Shown here: positions 44,521 to 55,000 of the stretch, piece by piece | Position numbering within the stretch: position 1 is the stretch's first letter | How the letters are laid out: every line of letters begins with the position of its first letter | Assembly: GCA_034359265.1 (NCBI GenBank) | Contig: CP136893.1 | Location: forward strand, 23,506,001-23,570,000 | Origin: Canna indica | Taxonomy: Eukaryota > Streptophyta > Magnoliopsida > Zingiberales > Cannaceae | Direction of reading: 5' to 3' | DNA: 64,000 bases | Program-made: the position numbers and the translations under genes | The notes under the pieces: generated by a model | Told to the model about the DNA's origin: nothing | Database searches by the model: none | The model's input: only the letters and a program-made list of their open reading frames with translations

Positions 44521-45889
44521 ACCTCTCTAGTTTCTCTTTATTACATTTTTATTTCTTTTTTAAAAAATAATACCATCCTTTATCAAAATCATAATATATA
44601 TATTCTTATATTTACCAAGAAAAAACTACTCATGGGAAATTATTGATCCACCGTTTTGTGCTCGTTGTCTTACCCACAACCAGGGGTGAACCTACACTAG
44701 GACCATGGGGCAATGCCCCCCTTCTAAAAATCTTTCAAAAAAATATTTTATATATATATAACTGCATAAATATTGTTAACTCCAACCCTTTTTACTAATT
44801 TATTCATATACTAGTGATTAGATGGCTTAGATACTTTGCTAATATATCTTAGGTACAAATCTCATATCTAATTTTTTATATGCATTATTTACTTTTTTCT
44901 CGTAATGTTCGAATAGACTTTTTCTTTTTTAAAAAAAAAACTCTAAATCTTTCTTTATTGATTTCTAACCTAAGTCCAAAATTCTCCATTAATTTCTAAG
45001 CTAAATTCAACATTTTATCCATTAATTTTGTACCTCTAAAGTTCTCATGTTGATTTTATTCCTAATATACTTATATTATTAAGTTGTGTGGAATTTTATG
45101 AACAAACTATTCAATATATGATTAAATAGTTAGTTTGCTCAAGTATTCAAGGAAAATTTTAGAAAATGATTAATAAATATTTTATTTTTTCAATCATTGT
45201 AAATTTTATTTGATTGAGAACTCAAATTTGAAAAATAATGAATTTTATTAATTATTTATATTAATTATATAATTTATGATGAATAAAATTTATTTTTGTA
45301 ATATGAATCATCCATTCAAATTAGTTTTTACTTTTGATGTAATATCAAGTACTATTAATGCACAAATGACGGATACGACATATTTTTTTTATAAGAAAAA
45401 AATTGACATGCTAATTAGTTCACATGTTTCTTCGGAACTTGGAAAGTTATCCATGACTATAATAATATGTTTGCTTGGTTGAATAGGAAAGAATTAAATT
45501 GGATAATAAACGAAGAAGAATTGAATATAAATTTTTTAATTCGATATATATTGAATATAAATATTTTTTTATTCATATTTTTTATTAATTCATGCACTCG
45601 ACGAACAATTAAATAGTAATCTATCCCCTGTAATACGCCCTAATTGTTTATCAACTCCATGTTCAATGGATTCAATTTGATATCAAGGTCAAGCAGAGCA
45701 AAAGTCTTCCTGTCCTTCATTTGAAACCAAATACATGTTTCATTTTCTCCCCTGTACTCTCTGCTTTGATAATACTATCAATAATTCGAACCAATTTATA
45801 TCAGTCACCTACAGAACCGGCTTTTGAAACCACAAATGTAATGGCTGAAACAAAAGAATGAAGCACAATTCTAATTTCTCCTTAATTAA
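44521..45889. other. AT-rich intergenic DNA downstream of the NAC gene
   Basis: Mostly AT-rich without coding. Near 44691 CAGGGGTGAACCTACACTAG followed by a GGGGCAATGCCCCCC palindrome resembles a hAT-type terminus, but no partner end was found. 45590-45889 probably includes the NAC 3' untranslated region; the exact polyadenylation site is not evident. Confidence 0.45.
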
Positions 45890-46902
45890 TTAGCTATTTA
45901 CAGATCCCATTGCTTCCTCACCGTAGGGCAGGGCGTCCATTTGGGTTGACTTGAGATACGGAGGATAGAAAAAATCCTGGTCCTCCAGGAAGTCATCAAT
46001 GTTCAACTCCATGAACCAATCTCCGTCTTCCTCCTCCAAGTTCCGCATTCTCTGCTCCAGCTGGTTGACAGCAAACGGTTGACCTACAGGATTTTGAATC
46101 AAACCATGCTCAAACTCCGGGAATCCGACATGCTAGATGTCAGATTCCGGAGTGCTGGTCTCCAAACTATCTGACGTAGTCTCATCTTTTTCCATCTCCT
46201 TCTGCTGCTGCTGCATCTTCCCCCAGTTGTTCTTCTTGTTGTACAGCCGGCACAGAACCCAGTCATCCAACTGCAGTAAATTAAGCAGGAAACTTTTAGT
46301 TCCAAGAATGAGATAAGTGGTTGATTAGCTTCAGAAGGAACAAGTACTGAATCAAACTTACTCTTAGGCCGCCCTTCTTGTTAGGCGAACGGTCGGCCTC
46401 GGCGAGGCGGTATTCGTGTATGATCCAGTCGGTCTTTATGCCTCTCGGCGCCTTCCCATGGTAGAACACCAATGCCTTCTTTATGGCGACCATCTTGGAG
46501 CTGCCCTGCCGCGAGAGGGGCTTGTCGGCGCCGGTAGCCTTCCAATAGCCACTTCCGGCCGCCCGATTGGGCCTCGATCCGTTGGGGTATTTCCGGTCCC
46601 TCGGGGTGAAGAAGTACCATTCTTTCTGCCCAAACAATGCCTTATCTGTCACAACGTGAACAATTTTCGGTCAAACAGAGATCGAATAAATATATAAATC
46701 GAGTCATTTCTGAACGGTTTATACCAGGGAGTTCCCAAGGGTTGAATTTGTAGAGGTCGAGCTCGGCGATGATGGGCACGGGCAGGCGTTGAAACGCGGC
46801 TTTGCGGCAGAGGTAGTGGATGACGAGCTCCTCATCGGTGGGGTGGAAGCGAAACCCCGGCGGCAGGTTGAGCTCCGCCTCTGTGTCCCTCGTCCTCACC
46901 AT
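45890..46902 (-). pseudogene. NAC transcription factor gene (ATAF/SNAC-like), 3 exons, premature TAG in exon 3
   Basis: Exons 46725-46902, 46362-46645 and 45890-46270, with GT-AG introns and consistent phase. The NAC domain is complete: subdomain A ([19 protein letters not shown]), B-C ([39 protein letters not shown]), C-D ([32 protein letters not shown]), and E (LDDWVLCRLYNKK). This is nearest to the stress-related ATAF/SNAC group. Exon 3 has TAG at 46135-46133 (codon 200). The same frame then stays open for 80 more codons to TAA at 45890, giving the usual ~280-residue length if read through. The NAC domain would survive while the acidic C-terminal activation region (ELNIDDFLEDQDFF) would be lost. 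It could be a truncated allele, a pseudogene, or a sequence error. Confidence 0.88.
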
Positions 46903-47280
46903 TGAATTATATATATAAGCTAACGGAAGATGTATGTTGATGCTTTTCTTTCTTAACTTCACTTCAATGGATGAACTGAGACTGGTTGCTATTTGCTAAG
47001 AACGTACTTATTCTTGTTATATATAGAGAGAGGGAAAATTGAGGCGCAGCGCAAGCGATGCGCTCGCCGGTTGCGCGGGGGACACACGTGGTGGGAAGGA
47101 AGCTTCGATGAAGAGGGTTGCCGACGGCTGATTAATGCAGCGAGTTGGGGCGGTCAAAGCGAGGCCACGGGATGGGGGAAGATGTAGCTTGCATTGCTAT
47201 CAGGGTGACGTCACTGACTACATAATTTGTTCAAGAGAGACCGCAGGTTGACTTCGTGGTGACGTCATCGACTAGGTAAG
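46903..47280 (-). promoter_or_regulatory. NAC gene 5' leader and promoter with G-box and TGACGTCA sites
   Basis: On the minus strand TATATATAA at 47025-47017 lies about 115 bases before the ATG, giving a likely leader of roughly 85-90 bases. Upstream are a G-box/ABRE-type ACACGTGG (core 47085-47090) and two perfect TGACGTCA palindromes (47206-47213 and 47260-47267). G-boxes and TGACG sites bind bZIP factors of ABA and stress/SA pathways, which fits the regulation known for ATAF-type NAC genes. Confidence 0.65.
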
Positions 47281-47520
47281 TGTAGAGATTCCTCTTCTAG
47301 AAGACTTTTTTGCAAGGAAAAATCTTCATTTATGTAATGCTTGAGAAAGTCAGGGAGATTCTTATCAAATATCAAAAGCCGTTCTCTTTCAAATGCATCA
47401 ACATGATGCTTAAAGAAACTTTGGACTTTTAATTTCACGTTTACAATAGATAGAATTTAGTTGCAAGAAATGATCTCAAATATTTACCACTTGTAAACAA
47501 AATAGAAAATTTAATTATGG

Positions 47521-48073
47521 ATTAATAAGATAATAATTTTCCAAAATCAGAATATGAAACCTCAAAGTTCTTTAAAATCGAATATAACATCTGAAATTCT
47601 CGAAATCAGAATTAAATTCAAAAAATATTTAAAATATTATTGTACTAAAACTATTTAAAGTAATCATTTTGATTATGAAAATGTATCCTAAAATTTTCAA
47701 AAAAAATCATAATAATTCTAAATTGTTGAATGGAATTTTTTATAATTTTTTTTGAGATTTTGGAATGAATTTTCATGATTATAATAACCACTTGCAACGT
47801 TTGAAAGTAGTCGTTTGGCCATGAAAATATATCCTAAATATCTAAAAAAAATTATAAATAAATTGCATTCACTAATTTAGAATTATTGTGATTTTTATTT
47901 GAGATTCTATGATACATTTTCATAATCAAAATGACTACTTTAAATAGTTTTAAAACAATGATAATTTGGATATTTTTTGAATTTGATTCTGATTTTAAGA
48001 ATTTCATATACTATATTCGATTTTAAAAAATTTTGAGGTTTTGTGTTCTGGTTTAGGAAAAAACTTATTAATA
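47521..48073. mobile_element. MITE-like element with ~190-bp inverted repeats
   Basis: The left arm (from TTTTCCAAAATCAGAATATG, 47537) and right arm (ending GTTCTGGTTTAGGAAAA, 48061) are reverse complements over about 190 bases with scattered changes. Both contain ATTTTGATTATGAAAATGTA or its inverse. Pairing may extend to ATTAATAAG/CTTATTAAT at 47521/48073. A second, looser pair of AAAATATATCCTAAA units lies inside. No clear target duplication, so the superfamily is uncertain. Confidence 0.7.
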
Positions 48074-49604
48074 AAATTAACGAAAATGCAAACTATTAAA
48101 AATTACATATTAATTTAGTATAAATTATTTATTTCGTAAATGAAATGATCAATATATTTACAATAGGGATTGAATCAGAATTCGACGGAAGCAAAAAAAT
48201 TTAAAAAAATGTTGGAAAGTAGATCATAAGTAAAATATAATAGACAATTATTTACGATGAGAAATAATGTGAGTATTTAAAATGATGAACACAAATTAAA
48301 ATTAAAATTTGGTTGGTTGGTTCGTAAAAAATTATGCAGGATATAGTAAATTAACTAAATGGTTAGTAAAATGATGAGAAAAATTTGTACGACACCAATA
48401 TATAATCGTTCAAAGTATGAACATAAAGTTTGAATCAAACTAAATGGTTTTAAAATTTAAAAATAATTAAGTATTCTAAAATTGTCTAAGTATCAAAATT
48501 TCATTTACTCATAAATTTTTAATCAGTTACACTCAAATAACTATCATGAGAAAAGAACAAACATGTCCACTTGATTTGTGAGGTAATGCACTAACTATTT
48601 GCGATAAAGATACTCATACCTAATTCTTGAGAGTTTTCAAAGAAAATTTTATTTTCTTCTCCATATAGCCTTGCAAGTAACATTTATTAGTAGCACAGTA
48701 AAAAAAAAATATCACTAACTAGCAAGTTATTATACTAAATAGCGAAAGTGGAATTGAATGCTTCATTTGAAAATTTTAACCTAAGTTAGATTGTAAAAAT
48801 TTGTTTCAAAATAATTTAAAATTACATCAAAACGAATTTAATGAGATCTCAAACCATAATTTTTTTAAAAAAAGAAGGTATTCACACCGTTCCTATTGGT
48901 TGAATGTCAAAGGCCAATGATTAGCTTAGAGTTTTAAAATTGCAAGGTTGCTTAGACACTTTATAGATTGAATAGATCACCGAAGATACCAGAAAATTAA
49001 AAATTATTTTCTAAAACGTATCATGAGAGGGAGAATTCAACTAAAATTAATCATGTATCATAAGCTCCAACATAATTAAACAAATAAGTATAAGAGATGA
49101 TACCAAAATAGTTTTGATGCTAATTTTCATTACTCACGGAATCATGATAACTTGAAGTAGGAACAATGTACAAATTCATCGTTAAAATCCTTAGTCAACT
49201 TCCTCGTATCATCATTTGTTCATTCAAGTGTGGTAGCTCTCTCTACAATAGATGTGTCATTATTCTTATATTCAGAAATTCTCAATAATCCTTTTAACTT
49301 TCACCTAGCTCCCCAATGTTATCATGGCATGCTCATTTGAATAAAAAATATTTTTTATATGCTCATGTGGATTTTAATAATTTTTTTAATTTTTTTGAGC
49401 CAATGTATTAACCCGTTAACAAATTTATCTACTCATGAAATAAGTTACTAAGCCGGCCAATTTTTTAACAAATTAATAATTTCACCTGAAATATATAAAA
49501 AAATAATATGGTTGATGATGTGACATCAAAATTTATTTTTTATTGATAAAATATATCACAACATTCATCGATGCCAAGTGAAAGTTTAGAGGATTGCTAA
49601 GTAT
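48074..49604. other. AT-rich intergenic DNA
   Basis: No reading frame, repeat boundary or RNA gene could be supported. Composition is strongly AT-rich. Confidence 0.6.
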
Positions 49605-49613
49605 TTCTAAAAA

Positions 49614-50126
49614 GAAAATTTTAATGAAAATATCTCAAACTTTGACGTTTTTAACAAATATGACTCATTTTTTTATTTGAAACTATTGTATATTTCAACT
49701 TTTAAATTTGTAATAATTATGGCCTATCGCTAGATAGCTGTTTGTTTACCTGTTATGTACTTATGTGCTGACGTGGAACGCCACGTCAACAAAAAAAATA
49801 TTTTTTAAATTTAGGATGTCACGTCATCATAAGTATTAAAAACATTATTGTTTTTAATTCAGGATGCCACATAAGTATCATTTTAATATTTTTTAAAAAC
49901 TTCTGCCACATATGACTTATGATGATGTGACATCCTGAATTAAAAAAATATTTTTTTTGCTGATGTGATGTTCCACGTCAGTACATAATGAGTAAATAAA
50001 TAGTTATTTAACAGGAGGTCATAATTGTTACAAATTTAAAAGTTGGAATATACAATTGTTTCAAATAAAAGAATGAATCATATTTATTAAAATATTAAAG
50101 TTCAAAATATTTTTATTAATTTTTCC
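49614..50126. mobile_element. Mutator-type MITE, 513 bp
   Basis: A 9-bp duplication TTCTAAAAA (49605-49613 and 50127-50135) flanks long inverted repeats of about 170 bp. These share TTTATTTGAAACTATTGTAT and the GACGTGGAAC block. Interior copies of CAGGATG(C/T)CAC suggest a nested smaller palindrome. The 9-bp duplication plus long TIRs indicates a non-autonomous MULE relative. Confidence 0.75.
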
Positions 50127-50135
50127 TTCTAAAAA

Positions 50136-51229
50136 TAATGTGGGATAACACGTCGATTTTAAAATATGTTAAGAGGTGGGTAGTAGAAAACTTAATTTAT
50201 TGGACAATTAAATTAATAAAATAAAACTTTATAAAATTTAAAAAAGAGAAAGAAAATATTTATGTGAATATGAAATTAGGTAGAAATCCTCATTTATAAT
50301 TTTAGTACTTGTTTATTTCGCCAAATTTGAAGGGTGGATAATATTTGAAAAATCTTATTCGACATTTGTGCTGGGCATCATATTTCAAAAGGAGCGGATA
50401 TAATTAGATTTAATTCCATGTAAGTGTGATATAGATATTTCGAGGACGAGGATAAGAATTGAAACCCTAAGAATTGGTAGAAACCGAGAATGCATTTTTT
50501 TTAAGAAAGAAATTTGAAATTTAATTTTTATTTTGAAATAAAAGATATATTATATTCAAATAAATTTAAAATTATTTTTTGGTTATGAGAAAAACTTTTA
50601 AGATGTCACTTATTATTTATCGAAAATATAGTATTTGTGCATATTTTTTATGAATCTACGAGGAAAAATTTCAATTCAATTTTTTAATTATATTTTGTCA
50701 ATATTTTCACACATTATTATTATGTTAAAGCTAATGATTTAAACTTAACTAGTTGCAGTAAAAGCACGGTTAAGCCATGGTTTTAAAAATAAAAAATTTC
50801 AGATATTTTCCACATTTTGTAACAAAGTTTAATTTGAAGATATATAAATTTAAATTTATTATTAATTTTTATAATTTTAGAAAAATAGTTATTTTAAACT
50901 TTAATTGAAAATTAATTTTTAATTTAAATTTAAATTTTAACTACAATTTAATAGTCTTAATAATTTAAATTAAATTTTAAAAATTAAATATTTGCACACC
51001 TAGATTTTTATAAATAAATTATCATATCATTAGCATATTATAAAAGAATTATATTTTTAAGAATAAAAATATAATGAGATTAAAAAATTAGTTTAAATTT
51101 AATTACAATTTTAAATAGTAGTATTCATACCAATATACTTAAGAGTAGTAATAAATATCATAGATGTGAAAATATATAAATATACTATAAAACAATAAAT
51201 ATTAATTTAATTAAATTTATATATTAAAC
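50136..51229. other. AT-rich intergenic DNA left of the viral insertion
   Basis: Very AT-rich (runs of A, T and TTAAAT-like words). No gene supported. The composition changes sharply at about 51230, where viral sequence starts. Confidence 0.6.
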
Positions 51230-51499
51230 AGCAGACTGCGCCATGAAGCACAGAGGCGCATGACAACCAGGCAAAATAGAAACAGCTTCAGAAGGAGCCT
51301 GGAATCACAGTTAAACCCAAAGGCTGAACTCACCATATCCCAGTATCAAAGGGCTCAGCAAGTTCCTGCAAAGACGCTCTATCAAGCGGGATGGTCTGAG
51401 AGACAGCACAGGGTCTACCAACATTATTCTGACGAGCGAATTCTCGTCACGGAAGGAGCACAAGTTGAGCTCCCATTCATAACCGACCAAAGCTACTAG
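51230..51499 (+). pseudogene. Pararetroviral polyprotein fragment: N-terminal part / start of movement protein
   Basis: An open frame extends from the AT-rich border to a stop at 51497-51499. It is basic at first (repeated Arg), then carries an RQHRVYQHYSDERILVTEG-type segment like the region just before the 30K-type movement domain of badnaviruses. It is cut at about 51500, where an inverted copy of the intergenic region begins. It is in the same orientation as the main polyprotein frame but not joined to it. The true upstream start is missing. Confidence 0.75.
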
Positions 51500-52016
51500 A
51501 AGCGTGCTTCTCAAACTGTTCACTGGTTACGAAGAACACAGGAGCAGAATGAGGAGAGAGAAAACTAGATGGGAATGAAAGCTTGAAAGCTTGAAATTAA
51601 GAACTTGAAGTAGTAGTACAAATGAGAGAAGTGGAACTTCTTCGGTCTGAAGTGTGCTCCGCTACTCTAAGTCACACACCTTATATAGACATATAGGAAG
51701 CTTCTCGTGGAAGCTTAATAATTCAATGCGGGTGCTCATTGGGCCCCATCGACCATTGAATTATTAGCTTTACAGATGGAAGATTCCTTTCGTACTAATA
51801 AGATAAGACTTAACTGTACATGACAAGACTCAACACTACGTTCATAGTTATCCTCCAGCTCATGCCGTGCCATTATTGTTCTTAGTGGTCCAGTCTTTTT
51901 AGACAAAGTAAGTATTGCTTTGTTTGCTGCCGCGCACCATCTTGTGACACTGTTCAAGATTCTTGATGTGATGGCTTACTGGCTCTAGTGCGTCGGACGC
52001 CCAGTTGTCTTTGGTA
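51500..52016 (-). repeat. Inverted copy of the viral intergenic/promoter region
   Basis: Reverse complement of about 57475-57990 with few differences, including the TATATAAG promoter (inverse near 51683) and the end of the small downstream ORF. It replaces part of the movement-protein coding sequence. The junctions at ~51500 and ~52016 are abrupt. Confidence 0.92.
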
Positions 52017-55000
52017 GATGACCGTGCAGTCATTAGTTCCATGGAGATTGATCTAACCACAGGAGTACAACTGGCATATACAGCTCCTGACATAACCCTG
52101 AGTATTCATGATCGACTTCAGGGAGCATATTCAGCTGGTTATCCAAACTCATGGATATCATGGATGGCAAGGAGGCGAAAGTAACCTCCTATTATCTAGA
52201 TCGCTAATTGGGCGATTATCAAATAACAGTCACACCAACTTCCGCTACAATGTACAACATGTAGCAGACCATTTGGCCAGCCGAGGAATTCGAGCAATTC
52301 CTGGCCAACCAAGGACAACATCTGGATTGCAAGGGCGACAATGGGTGATACGACCTGCTATACTTCCCAATATACAAAACCCACAGACCTCCAATATCCA
52401 GACACGATCGGATGGTGCATTAACAGTCCAATTTGCGGACTATACCACAGTTCCTGACACAAATATAGCACCGGCAACCACAAATGATGATGACATGGCA
52501 CAAGAATTTGTGAACATGTTGACTTGTGATGATTGGTCCGATGAAGAAGAAGCCTATGAAGCCGACTGGAATGACATTTATGACGAAAATGAGGATGAAG
52601 ACTTGGCCGTCCTTCGGCAATTAATGGCTCTACAGGATGATCCACTACCAACCCAACAGGAAGAGGGCAATGATGATCTGCCCAAATGGGATACATCATG
52701 CGATTCAGAAGAAAACTCTTGCTATGAAAATGAATTTAATCCATTTTTCTTCTCAGGGGGTAGGGATGATGAGAACAATTCTGACAACGCAGATAAAGAA
52801 GGCGATGAAGTCGCAGATGATGAAGACGATGAAGTCGCATACACAGCTGAGATGGACTACCCATTGATCCGAAAACTAACAAAGAAGACTGCCGAAATTA
52901 AAACTGAGTCAGCATTCTCAACCGCGGAATCATCTATCTCAAGACTACCCAAGGAGCCGATAATGGGGCCGGCCCTCTACCCACCAGGGCCAGCAACGAG
53001 ACCACAGACAGGAATCAATTCTGTACCTGTCATCAACTCAAGGGTAAGCGGCCTAAGGGGAGGATATGCAAAGCAAAATAATGAAAGGTATAATCTCCCT
53101 TCGGCGCAGGCAAATACTGGCGCGATACTAGTCCTACCTGAACATTTAGGACAATACAGTGATGTAATCTCCCGATGGGAATCGATTACATTAAACCTTA
53201 TCAATGAGCGCAATTGGCCAGATAACAAATCGAAGATGTGCTACATTGAAAATTTATTAGGAGAGACTGAAAAGAAGACGTGGATACAGTGGAGAATGGC
53301 CTTCCCCACTGAATATGATGAGTTAACAAATATTGCTGACGATCCACAGAATGTACTCTCTCAAATCCGAAGAATGTTTTTGTTAGAGGATCCAGCAACT
53401 GGATCCACGGAAGAACAAACCAGAGCATATGAAGATCTAGAGAGATTATCCTGCCATAATGTCAAGGATTTATTCAATTACATCAATGACTATAAAATCC
53501 TAGCAGCAAGGTCAGGAAGGATGTATGTCTCTCCGAAACTTTCAGAGAAGTTCTTCAGAAAAATGCCACCTATCATCGGAAAGGAGTTAGAAATGGCATT
53601 TGCAGAAAAATACCCTGGGAATACAGTGGGCATATTTCCTAGAATTCACTTCACCTACCAATACTTGGAAGAGCAATGTAAGAGAGCAGCCTTCCAGAGA
53701 AGCCTGAAAGATCTGTCAATCTGCTCGAAGATACCCATACCAGGGTACTACAAGAAAGAGAAGAAATACGGCTTAAGGAAATCCAGAACATATAAGGGTA
53801 AACCACACAATACACATGTCTGCATCTTGAAGAGAAAACATGCAGATAAAGTCAGGCGGTGTAAATGCTTTATATGTGGAGAAGAAGGACATTTTGCCCG
53901 CGACTGCAAAGAAAAACGAGGAAATATTGCAAGAGCCGCAATCATTGAAAATTTGGAATTATCAGAAGATTGGGATGTAGTATCAGTAGAACAAGATGAA
54001 CCAGACAGCGAAGGTATCTGTTCATACTCTGAAGGAGAATCAGGACTGGCTACAAAATTATCAATTGATTTAGGCGACATGCCTTACGAGACAGCCTTCG
54101 TAATTATTACTGATGAGAAAACAGAACAAGAAAACTCCTGGAGAACAAAAGTCACTCTACCCAGCAGGATGAATGAATGTCCTCATAGATGGGAGGACAA
54201 CAACTCAGATGTTACACAAGGCTGCGAAAGATGCACAATCTGTAAGGAGTTAACCAACCCCAACATGAGAGCTCACTGCAGAAACTGTCTGCTGACCGTA
54301 TGCCCGATGTGTTCAAGATTCAACCTGGGCAGAAAGATAGTTATTAAGAGAGCACCCTTTAGGCCTTATGATGATAAGGATAACCTAATAAGGGAGTTGC
54401 TAGAATACACCAACTTTCTCCTAGCAGAAAATGATAGGCTCAGGGAGGAAATCATAGAGTTGAAGATGACACAGGATGTCAAAGAATTGGAGGAGGAATT
54501 TGGTAATCTTAAGATCAACCAAGACAGTGAAAGGGAGAGAAAAGGAAAATCTCCCATGAAAGAGGAAGACAATAAGGTTCCTGTTCCAGCGAAAGAACCA
54601 ACAGGAATTTTCTTTAAAGAAACCGCAACAAAAGCTACAATAGAAGCATTTGATGAAGAAGGGATAAAATCTATCTACCAAGGACTCAAGAAAGGGAGGA
54701 GAGTTCTAAATAGACTCTATAACATGGAGATCATAATGGAAATCCCTGGCACCAAAAGCTTTAAAGTACAAGCAATACTAGACACTGGAGCAACAGTATG
54801 TTGCATCGATCAGGACTCGATCCCTGCAGAAGCTTTGGAACCAAGTGCATACCCCATCCAAATCAACGGGGTAAACTCTCAACAAACTGCCCGTATGAGA
54901 CTGAAAGGAGGATTGATGTCCATCGAAGAAAACAAGTTTAAAATCCCATTTACTTATGCTTTCCCTATGGGAAAGCGGGATGGCATTCAGATGTTGATTG

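Noticed and set aside
44691..45700. A hAT-type element beginning CAGGGGTGAACC
   Set aside because: Only one possible terminus seen; no partner inverted repeat or 8-bp duplication could be found by eye.
46099..46305. Alternative minus-strand frame over NAC exon 3
   Set aside because: A different frame from the spliced NAC reading; Arg-rich shadow without conserved residues.
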